From the NCBI GenBank assembly GCA_029851415.1, contig CM056742.1, positions 83,318,748-83,382,747 of the forward strand: a stretch of DNA of 64,000 nt, read 5' to 3'. Positions 51,501 through 62,507 of this stretch are shown piece by piece. Origin of the DNA: Eretmocerus hayati (lineage: Eukaryota; Arthropoda; Insecta; Hymenoptera; Aphelinidae). Numbering within the stretch: the stretch's first letter is position 1; each line of letters begins with the position of its first letter. The translations under genes and the position numbers were made by a program. The notes below the pieces were generated by a model, which had not been told where the DNA came from, searched no databases, and worked only from the letters and a program-made list of their open reading frames with translations.

Positions 51501-53362
51501 GGATTGGAGTGGTATTGATCCGGATTCGATAACTTCTATCCAATACCCGAAAGATGGATTGAAGCGTATGGGGAGACTGCTTCTCTGACCCCATCCGAGT
51601 TTGGATCCGGATCGGACAGGATCCAGTCGAGGACAATTACGGATCGGAGTGGTATTAATCCAGATTGAGAAACTTCTATCCAATACCCCCAAGATGGATT
51701 GGAGTGGATAGGAAGACTGCTTCTCTGTTCCCGTTTGGCATTGGATGCGGATTGAACAGGATCAACTCGAGGACAAGTCTGGATTGGAGTGGCATGGATC
51801 CAGATTGAGGATTCCCTATCCAATACCCCAAAATTGGATTGTAGTGGATAGGGAGACTGCTTCTCTTCTTCCATTTGGCATTGGATGCGGATTGAACAGG
51901 ATTCACTCGGCGACAAGCCCGGATTGGAGTGGTATTGATCCGGATTGAGGAACTCCTCTCCAATACCCCAAAGATGGATTGGAGTGGATAGGAAAACTGA
52001 TTCTCTGTTCCCGTTTGGCATTGGATGCGGATTGAACAGGATCAACTCGAGGACAAGCCTGGATTGGAGTGGCATGGATCCAGATTGAGAATTCTCTATC
52101 CAATGCCCCAAAATTGGATTGTAGTGGATAGGGACACTGCTTCTCTTCTTCCATTTGGCATTGGATGCGGATTGAACAGGATTCACTCGGCGACAAGCCC
52201 GGATTGGGGTGGTATTGATCCGGATTGAGAAACTCCTCTCCAATACCCTCAAGATGGATTGAAGCGTATGGGGAGACTGCTTCTCTGACCCCATCCGAGT
52301 TAGGATCCGGATCGGACAGGATCCAGTCGAGGACAAGTCCGGATAGGAGTGGTATTAATACAGATTGAGAAACTTCTATCCAATACCCCAAAGATGGATT
52401 GGAGTGGATAGGAAGACTGCTTCTCTGTTCCCGTTTGGCACTCGATGCAGAATGAACAGGATCAACTCGAGGACAAGCCTGGATTGGAGTGGCATGGATC
52501 CAGATTGAGAATTCTCTATCCAATACCCCAAAATTGGATTGTAGTGGATAGGGAGACTGCTTCTCTCCTTCCATTTGGCATTGGATGCGGATTGAACAGG
52601 ATTCACTCGGCGACAAGCCCGGATTGGAGTGGTATTGATCCGGAATGAGAAACTCCTCTTCAATACCCCAAAGATGGATTGGAGTGGATAGGAAGACTGC
52701 TTTTCTGTTCTCGTTTGGCATTGGATGCGGATTGAACAGGATCAACTCGAGGACAAGCCCGGATTGGAGTGGCATTGATCCAGATTGAGAATTTTCCATC
52801 CAAGACCCCAAAGATGGATTCGATTGGATAGGAAGACTGCTTCTCTGCTTCCGTTTGGCATCGAATGCGGATTGAACAGGATTTACTCGAAGCAAGCCCG
52901 GATTGGAGTGGTATTGATCCGGAATTGATAACTCCTATCCAATACCCGAAAGTTGGATTGAAGCGTATGGGGAGACTGCTTCTCTGACCCCATCCGAGTT
53001 TGGATTCGGATCGGACAGGATCCAGTCGAGGACAAGTCCGGATCGAAGTGGTATTGATCCAGATTGAGAAACTTCTATCCAATACCCCAAAGATGGATTG
53101 GAGTGGATAGGGAGACTGCTTCTCTGTTCCCGTTTGGCATTGGATGCGGGTTGGACAGGATCCAGTCGATGACAAGCTCGGATCGGAGTGGTGTCTATCC
53201 GGAATGGGTAACTTGTATCCAATACTCAACTCACGGATTTGAGTGCAAAGGAAGACTGCTTTCCTGACCTGAGCCGGCATTGGAAGCGGATTGAAAGACT
53301 GCTCCTTTGACCCCATCCGGCATTGGATGCGGATTGGACAATATTCAGTCGAGGACAAGCCT
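51501..53362. repeat. P3 block, U5 (left-truncated)
   Basis: Matches U4 36590-38451 at offset 14911. The shared ggaagcgg (for ggatgcgg) in the closing 183 bp monomer at about 53285 and 38373 marks P3 in both units. Confidence 0.75.
53180..53362. repeat. 183 bp variant monomer, copy 12 (U5, end of P3)
   Basis: Offset 14911 from copy 9; shares ggaagcgg. Confidence 0.92.
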
Positions 53363-56300
53363 TGATTGGAGTGGTATTGATCCAGATTGAGATACTCCTA
53401 TTCAAAACCCCAAAGATGGATTGGAGTAGATAGGAAGACTGCTTTTCTGTTCTCGTTTGGCATTGGATGCGGATTGGACAGGATCAACTCGAGGACAAGC
53501 CTGGATTGGAGTGGCATGGATCCAGATTGAGAATTTCCTATCCAATACCCCAAAGTTGGATTGTAGTGGATAGGGAGACTGCTTCTCTTCATCCATTTGG
53601 CATTGGATGCGGATTGAACAGGACTTACTCGGAGACAAGCCCGGACTGGAGTGGTATTGATCCGGATTGAGGAACTTCTCTTCAATACCCCAAAGATGGA
53701 TTCGAGTGGATAAGAGGATTGCCTCTCTGCTTCCGTTTGGCATCGAATGCGGATTGAACACGATCTACTCGAAGACAAGCCCGGATTGGTGGTATTGATC
53801 CGGATTTGAAAACTTCTATCCAATACCCGAAAGTTGGATTGAAGCGTATGGGGAGACTGCTTCTCTGACCCCATCCGAGTTTGGATTCGGATCGGACAGG
53901 ATCCAGTCGAGGACAAGTCCGGATCGAAGTGGTATTGATCCAGATTGAGGAACTTCTATCCAATACCCCAAAGATGGATTGGAGTGGATAGGAAGACTGC
54001 TTCTCTGCTTCCATTTGGCATGGGATGCGGATTGAACAGGATCAACTCGAGGACAAGCCCGGATTGGAGTGGTATTAATCCAGATTGAGAAACTTCTATT
54101 CACTACCCCAAAGTTGGATTGAAGTGGGTGGAAGACTGCTTCTCTGCTTCCATTTGGCATGGGATGCGGATTGAACAGGATCAACTGGAGGACAAGCCCG
54201 GATTGGAGTGGTATTGATCCAGATTGAGAAACTTCTATTCAATACCCCAAAGTTGGATTGAAGTGGGTGGAAGACTGCTTCTCTGCTTCCATTTGGCATG
54301 GGATGCGGATTGAACAGGATCAACTCGAGGACAAGCCCGGATTGGAGTGGTATTGATCCAGATTGAGAAACTTCTATTCAATACCCCAAAGTTGGATTGA
54401 AGTGGGTGGAAGACTGCTTCTCTGCTTCCATTTGGCATGGGATGCGGATTGAACAGGATCAACTCGTGGACAAGCCCGGATTGGAGTGGTATTGATCCAG
54501 ATTAAGAAACTTCTATTCAATACCCCAAAGATGGATTGGAGTGGACAGGAAAACTGCTTCTCTGCTTCCGTTTGGCATCGGATGCGGATTGAACCGGATT
54601 TACTCGGAGACAAGCCCGGATTGGAGTGGTATTGATCCGGATTGAGAAACTCCTATTCAATACCACGAAGATGGATTGGAGTGGATAGGAAGACTGCTTC
54701 TCTGTTCCCGTTTGGCATTGGATGCAGATTGAACAGGATCAACTCGAGAACAAGCCCGGATGAGAGTGGCATTGATCCAGATTGAGAATTTTCTATCCAA
54801 GACCCCAAAGATGGATTCGAGTGGATAGGGAGATTGCTTGTCTGCTTCCGTTTGGCATCGAATGCGGATTGAACAGGATTTACTCGAAGACAAGCCCGGA
54901 TTGGTGGTATTGATCCGGATTTGATAACTCCTATCCAATACCCGAAAGATGGATTGAAGCATACTGGGAGACTGCTTCTCTGACCCCATCCGAGTTTGGA
55001 TGCGGATCGGACAGGATCCCGTCGAGGACAAGTCCGGATTGGAGTGGTATTGATCCAGATTAAGAAACTTCTATTCAATACCCCAAAGATGGATTGGAGT
55101 GGACAGGAAGACTGCTTCTCTGCTTCCGTTTGGCATCGGATGCGGATTGAACCGGATTTACTCGGAGACAAGCCCGGATTAGAGTGGTATTGATCCAGAT
55201 TGAGAAACTTCTATTCAATACCCAAAAGTTGGATTGAAGTGGGTGGAAGACTGCTTCTCTGCTTCCATTTGGCATGGGATGCGGATTGAACAGTATCAAC
55301 TGGAGGACAAGCCCGGATTGGAGTGGTATTGATCCAGATTGAGAAACTTCTATTCAATACCCAAAAGTTGGATTGAAGTGGGTGGAAGACTGCTTCTCTG
55401 CTTCCATTTGGCATGGGATGCGGATTGAACAGGATCGACTCGAGGACAAGCCCGGATTGGAGTGGTATTGATCCAGATTGAGAAACTTCTATTCAATACC
55501 CCAAAGTTGGATTGAAGTGGGTGGAAGACTGCTTCTCTGCTTCCATTTGGCATGGGATGCGGATTGAACAGGATCAACTGGAGGACAAGCCCGGATTGGA
55601 GTGGTATTGATCCAGATTGAGAAACTTCTATTCAATACCCCAAAGTTGGATTGAAGTGGGTGGAAGACTGCTTCTCTGCTTCCATTTGGCATCGGATACG
55701 GATTGAACAGGATTTACTCGAAGACAAGCCCGGATTGGATTGGTATTGATCCGGATTCGATAACTTCTATCCAATACCCGAAAGATGGATTGAAGCGTAT
55801 GGGGAGACTTTTTCTCTGACCCCATCCGAGTTTGGATCCGGATCGGACAGGATCCAGTCGAGGACAAGTTCGGATCGGAGTGTATTAATCCAGATTGAGA
55901 AACTTCCATCCAATACCCCAAAGATGGATTGGAGTGGATAGGAAGACTGCTTCTCTGTTCCCGTTTGGCATTGGATGCGGATTGAACAGGATCAACTCGA
56001 GGACAAGCCTGGATTGGAGTGGCATGGATCCAGATTGAGAATTCTCTATCCAATGCCCCAAAATAGGATTGGAGTGGATAGGAAGACTGCTTCTCTGTTC
56101 CCGTTTGGCATTGGATGCAGATTGAACAGGATCAACTCGAGGACAAGCCCGGATGAGAGTGGCATTGATCCAGATTTGATAACTCCTATCCAATACCCGA
56201 AAGATGGATTAAAGGGTACTGGGAGACTGCTTCTCTGACCCCATGCGAGTTTGGATGCGGATCGGACAGGATCCCGTCGAGGACAAGTCCGGATTGGAGT

Positions 56301-56987
56301 GGTATTGATCCAGATTGAGAAACTCCTATTCAATACCCCAAAGTTGGATTGAAGTGGGTGGAAGACTGCTTCTCTGCTTCCATTTGGCATGGGATGCGGA
56401 TTGAACAGGATCAACTCGAGGGCAAGCCCGGATTGGAGTGGTATTAATCCAGATTGAGAAACTTCTATTCACTTCCCCAAAGTTGGATTGAAGTGGGTGG
56501 AAGACTGCTTCTCTGCTTCCATTTGGCATGGGATGCGGATTGAACAGGATCAACTCGAGGACAAGCCCGGATTGGAGTGGTATTGATCCAGATTGAGAAA
56601 CTTCTATTCAATACCCCAAAGTTGGATTGATGTAGGTGGAAGACTGCTTCTCTGCTTCCATTTGGCATGGGATGCGGATTGAACAGGATTTACTCGAAGA
56701 CAAGCCCGGATTGGAGTGGTATTGATCCGGATTCGATAACTTCTCTTCAATACCCGAAAGATGGATTGAAGCGTATGGGGAGACTGCTTCTCTGACCCCA
56801 TCCGAGTTTTGATCCGGATCGGACAGGATCCAGTCGAGGACAAGTTCGGATCGAAGTGGTATTGATCCAGATTGAGAAACTTCTATCCAATACCCCAAAG
56901 ATGGATTGGAGTGGATAGGGAGACTGCTTCTCTGTTCCCGTTTGGCATTGGATGCGGGTTGGACAGGATCCAGTCGATGACAAGCTC

Positions 56988-57170
56988 GGATCGGAGTGGT
57001 GTCTATCCGGAATGGGTAACTTGTATCCAATACTCAACTCACGGATTTGAGTGCAAAGGAAGACTGCTTACCTGACCTGAGCCGGCATTGGATGCGGATT
57101 GAAAGACTGCTCCTTTGACCCCATCCGGCATTGGATGCGGATTGGACAATATTCAGTCGAGGACAAGCCC
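56988..57170. repeat. 183 bp variant monomer, copy 13 (U6)
   Basis: Derived a at 57070; lies in the first copy of the 1999 bp duplication. Confidence 0.92.
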
Positions 57171-58288
57171 GGATTGGAGTGGTATTGATCCAGATTGAGA
57201 TACTCCTATCCAATACCCCAAAGATGGATTGGAGTAGATAGGAAGACTGCTTTTCTGTTCTCGTTTGGCATTGGATGCGGATTGGACAGGATCAACTCGA
57301 GGACAAGCCTGGATTGGAGTGGCATGGATCCAGATTGAGAATTTCCTATCCAATACCCCAAAGTTGGATTGTAGTGGATAGGGAGACTGCTTCTCTTCAT
57401 CCATTTGGCATTGGATGCGGATTGAACAGGACTTACTCGGAGACAAGCCCGGACTGGAGTGGTATTGATCCGGATTGAGGAACTTCTCTTCAATACCCCA
57501 AAGATGGATTCGAGTGGATAAGAGGATTGCCTCTCTGCTTCCGTTTGGCATCGAATGCGGATTGAACACGATCTACTCGAAGACAAGCCCGGATTGGTGG
57601 TATTGATCCGGATTTGAAAACTTCTATCCAATACCCGAAAGTTGGATTGAAGCGTATGGGGAGACTGCTTCTCTGACCCCATCCGAGTTTGGATTCGGAT
57701 CGGACAGGATCCAGTCGAGGACAAGTCCGGATCGAAGTGGTATTGATCCAGATTGAGAAACTTCTATCCAATACCCCAAAGATGGATTGGAGTGGATAGG
57801 AAGACTGCTTCTCTGTTCCCGTTTGGCATTGGATGCGGGTTGGACAGGATCCAGTCGATGACAAGCTCGGATTGGAGTTGTATTGATCCGGATTGAGAAA
57901 CTCCTCTTCAATACCCCAAAGATAGATTGGAGTGGATAGGAAGACTGCTTCTCTGTTCCTGTTTGGCATTGGATGCGGATTGAACAGGATCAACTCGAGC
58001 ACAATTCCGGATTGGAGTGGCATTGATCCAGATTGAGAATTTTCCATCCAAGACCCCGAAGATGGATTTGAGTGGATAGGAAGACTGCTTCTCTGCTTCC
58101 GTTTGGCATCGAATGCGGATTGAACAGGATTTACTCGGAGACAAGCCCGGATTGGAGTTGTATTGATCCGAATTTGATAACTTCTATCCAATACCCGAAA
58201 GATGGATTGAAGCGTATGGGGAGACTGCCCCTCTGACCCCATCCGTGTTTGGATGCGGAGCGGACAGGATCTCGTCGAGGACAAGTCC

Positions 58289-58428
58289 GGATTGGAGTGG
58301 TATTGCTCCGGATTGAGAAACCCCTATTCGATACCCCAAAGATGGATTGGAGTGGATAGGAAGACTGCTTTAGGGACCTGAGCCGGCATTGGATGCGGAT
58401 TGGACAATATTCAGTCGAGGACAAGCCC
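58289..58428. repeat. 140 bp relative of the 183 bp monomer, U6 first copy
   Basis: Last monomer before the join of the 1999 bp tandem duplication; followed by an attaatcc monomer, not its usual neighbour with gagatactcctatt. Confidence 0.88.
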
Positions 58429-58986
58429 GGATTGGAGTGGTATTAATCCAGATTGAGAAACTTCTATTCACTTCCCCAAAGTTGGATTGAAGTGGGTGGA
58501 AGACTGCTTCTCTGCTTCCATTTGGCATGGGATGCGGATTGAACAGGATCAACTCGAGGACAAGCCCGGATTGGAGTGGTATTGATCCAGATTGAGAAAC
58601 TTCTATTCAATACCCCAAAGTTGGATTGATGTAGGTGGAAGACTGCTTCTCTGCTTCCATTTGGCATGGGATGCGGATTGAACAGGATTTACTCGAAGAC
58701 AAGCCCGGATTGGAGTGGTATTGATCCGGATTCGATAACTTCTCTTCAATACCCGAAAGATGGATTGAAGCGTATGGGGAGACTGCTTCTCTGACCCCAT
58801 CCGAGTTTTGATCCGGATCGGACAGGATCCAGTCGAGGACAAGTTCGGATCGAAGTGGTATTGATCCAGATTGAGAAACTTCTATCCAATACCCCAAAGA
58901 TGGATTGGAGTGGATAGGGAGACTGCTTCTCTGTTCCCGTTTGGCATTGGATGCGGGTTGGACAGGATCCAGTCGATGACAAGCTC

Positions 58987-59169
58987 GGATCGGAGTGGTG
59001 TCTATCCGGAATGGGTAACTTGTATCCAATACTCAACTCACGGATTTGAGTGCAAAGGAAGACTGCTTACCTGACCTGAGCCGGCATTGGATGCGGATTG
59101 AAAGACTGCTCCTTTGACCCCATCCGGCATTGGATGCGGATTGGACAATATTCAGTCGAGGACAAGCCC
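58987..59169. repeat. 183 bp variant monomer, copy 14 (U6)
   Basis: Derived a at 59069; lies in the second copy of the 1999 bp duplication. Confidence 0.92.
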
Positions 59170-60287
59170 GGATTGGAGTGGTATTGATCCAGATTGAGAT
59201 ACTCCTATCCAATACCCCAAAGATGGATTGGAGTAGATAGGAAGACTGCTTTTCTGTTCTCGTTTGGCATTGGATGCGGATTGGACAGGATCAACTCGAG
59301 GACAAGCCTGGATTGGAGTGGCATGGATCCAGATTGAGAATTTCCTATCCAATACCCCAAAGTTGGATTGTAGTGGATAGGGAGACTGCTTCTCTTCATC
59401 CATTTGGCATTGGATGCGGATTGAACAGGACTTACTCGGAGACAAGCCCGGACTGGAGTGGTATTGATCCGGATTGAGGAACTTCTCTTCAATACCCCAA
59501 AGATGGATTCGAGTGGATAAGAGGATTGCCTCTCTGCTTCCGTTTGGCATCGAATGCGGATTGAACACGATCTACTCGAAGACAAGCCCGGATTGGTGGT
59601 ATTGATCCGGATTTGAAAACTTCTATCCAATACCCGAAAGTTGGATTGAAGCGTATGGGGAGACTGCTTCTCTGACCCCATCCGAGTTTGGATTCGGATC
59701 GGACAGGATCCAGTCGAGGACAAGTCCGGATCGAAGTGGTATTGATCCAGATTGAGAAACTTCTATCCAATACCCCAAAGATGGATTGGAGTGGATAGGA
59801 AGACTGCTTCTCTGTTCCCGTTTGGCATTGGATGCGGGTTGGACAGGATCCAGTCGATGACAAGCTCGGATTGGAGTTGTATTGATCCGGATTGAGAAAC
59901 TCCTCTTCAATACCCCAAAGATAGATTGGAGTGGATAGGAAGACTGCTTCTCTGTTCCTGTTTGGCATTGGATGCGGATTGAACAGGATCAACTCGAGCA
60001 CAATTCCGGATTGGAGTGGCATTGATCCAGATTGAGAATTTTCCATCCAAGACCCCGAAGATGGATTTGAGTGGATAGGAAGACTGCTTCTCTGCTTCCG
60101 TTTGGCATCGAATGCGGATTGAACAGGATTTACTCGGAGACAAGCCCGGATTGGAGTTGTATTGATCCGAATTTGATAACTTCTATCCAATACCCGAAAG
60201 ATGGATTGAAGCGTATGGGGAGACTGCCCCTCTGACCCCATCCGTGTTTGGATGCGGAGCGGACAGGATCTCGTCGAGGACAAGTCC

Positions 60288-60427
60288 GGATTGGAGTGGT
60301 ATTGCTCCGGATTGAGAAACCCCTATTCGATACCCCAAAGATGGATTGGAGTGGATAGGAAGACTGCTTTAGGGACCTGAGCCGGCATTGGATGCGGATT
60401 GGACAATATTCAGTCGAGGACAAGCCC
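60288..60427. repeat. 140 bp relative of the 183 bp monomer, U6 second copy
   Basis: Followed by its usual neighbour (gagatactcctatt), which marks the return to the normal unit map. Confidence 0.88.
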
Positions 60428-60845
60428 GGATTGGAGTGGTATTGATCCAGATTGAGATACTCCTATTAAATACCCCAAAGATGAATTGAAGTGGATAGGA
60501 AGACTGCTTCTCTGTTCCCGTTTGGCATTGGATGCGGGATGAACAGGATCAACTCGAGGACAAGCCCGGATTGGAGTGGCATTGATCCAGATTGAGAATT
60601 TTCTATCCAAGACCCCAAAGATGGATTCGAGTCGATAGGGAGATTGCTTCTCTGCTTCCGTTTGGCATCGAATGCGGATTGAACAGGATTTACTCGAAGA
60701 CAAGCCCGGATTGGTGGTATTGATCCGGATTTGATAACTCCTATCCAATACCCGAAAGATGGATTGAAGCGTATGGGGAGACTGCTTCTCTGACCCCATC
60801 CGAGTTTGGATGCGGATCGGACAGGATCCCGTCGAGGACAAGTCC

Positions 60846-61812
60846 GGATTGGAGTGGTATTGATCCAGATTGAGAAATTCCTATTCAATACCCCAAAGTT
60901 GGATTGAAGTGGGTGGAAGACTGCTTCTCTGCTTCCATTTGGCATGGGATGCGGATTGAACAGGATCAACTCGAGGACAAGCCCGGATTGGAGTGGTATT
61001 GATCCAGATTGAGAAACTTCTATTCAATACCAAAGTTGGATTGAAGTGGGTGGAAGACTGCTTCTCTGCTTCCATTTGGCATGGGATGCGGATTGAACCG
61101 GATTTACTCGGAGACAAGCCCGGATTGGAGTGGTATTGATCCGGATTGAGAAACTCCTATTCAATACCACGAAGATGGATTGAAGTAGGTGGAAGACTGC
61201 TTCTCTGCTTCCATTTGGCATGGGATGCGGATTGAACCGGATTTACTCGGAGACAAGCCCGGATTGGAGTGGTATTGATCCGGATTGAGAAACTCCTATT
61301 CAATACCACGAAGATGGATTGAAGTAGGTGGAAGACTGCTTCTCTGCTTCCGTTTGGCATGGGATGCGGATTGAACAGGATTTACTCGAAGACAAGCCCG
61401 GATTGGAGTGGTATTGATCCGGATTAAGAAACTCCTATTCAATACCACGAAGATGGATTGAAGTAGGTGGAAGACTGCTTCTCTGCTTCCATTTGGCATG
61501 GGATGCGGATTGAACAGGATCAACTCGAGGACAAGCCCGGATTGGAGTGGTATTGATCCAGATTGAGAAACTTCTATTCAATACCAAAGTTGGATTGAAG
61601 TGGGTGGAAGACTGCTTCTCTGCTTCCATTTGGCATGGGATGCGGATTGAACCGGATTTACTCGGAGACAAGCCCGGATTGGAGTGGTATTGATCCAGAT
61701 TGAGAAACTCCTATTCAATACCAAAGTTGGATTGAAGTGGGTGGAAGACTGCTTCTCTGCTTCCATTTGGCATGGGATGCGGATTGAACCGGATTTACTC
61801 GGAGACAAGCCC
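60846..61812. repeat. Locally homogeneous seven-monomer run, U6
   Basis: Equivalent of the U5 run at offset 16772. A private gaaactcctattc appears near 61685 where the other units have gaaacttctattc. Confidence 0.75.
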
Positions 61813-62507
61813 GGATTGGAGTGGTATTGATCCGGATTGAGAAACTCCTATTCAATACCACGAAGATGGATTGAAGTAGGTGGAAGACTGCTTCTCTGTT
61901 CCCGTTTGGCATTGGATGCAGATTGAACAGGATCAACTCGAGGACAAGCCCGGATGAGAGTGGCATTGATCCAGATTGAGAATTTTCTATCCAAGACCCC
62001 AAAGATGGATTCGAGTGGATAGGGAGATTGCTTCTCTGCTCCCGTTTGGCATCGAATGCGGATTGAACAGGATTTACTCGAAGACAAGCCCGGATTGGTG
62101 ATATTGATCCGGATTTGATAACTCCTATCCAATACCCGAAAGATGGATTAAAGGGTACTGGGAGACTGCTTCTCTGACCCCATCCGAGTTTGGATGCGGA
62201 TCGGACAGGATCCCGTCGAGGACAAGTCCGGATTGGAGTGGTATTGATCCAGATTGAGAAACTCCTATTCAATACCCCAAAGTTGGATTGAAGTGGGTGG
62301 AAGACTGCTTCTCTGCTTCCATTCGGCATGGGATGCGGATTGAACAGGATCAACTCGAGGACAAGCCCGGATTGGAGTGGTATTAATCCAGATTGAGAAA
62401 CTTCTATTCACTACCCCAAAGTTGGATTGAAGTGGGTGGAAGACTGCTTCTCTGCTTCCATTTGGCATGGGATGCGGATTGAACAGGATCAACTCGAGGA
62501 CAAGCCC

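Larger units (their letters stand above)
40681..55592. repeat. Higher-order unit U5 (14912 bp)
   Basis: Starts at offset 14772 from U4. One extra monomer near 41657 raises the offset to 14911, which then holds for more than 12 kb. One more base near 53985 gives 14912, where U5 has gtggataggaag and U4 has the chimeric gtgggtggaag. It is the nearest complete relative of U4; both share a derived taatccgg near 34231 and 49142 that U3 lacks. Confidence 0.88.
56430..58428. repeat. 1999 bp tandem duplication in U6, first copy
   Basis: Fourteen monomers including one 183 bp form. It ends with the 140 bp gctttagggacctgag monomer and joins directly to a second copy starting with an attaatcc monomer. 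The exchange point is ambiguous over 58422-58444, identical at both ends and containing caagcccggattggagtgg. Confidence 0.9.
58429..60427. repeat. 1999 bp tandem duplication in U6, second copy
   Basis: Matches the first copy at offset 1999 (for example 58746 against 56747 and 60130 against 58131). After 60444 it continues on the normal U5 map. Confidence 0.9.
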
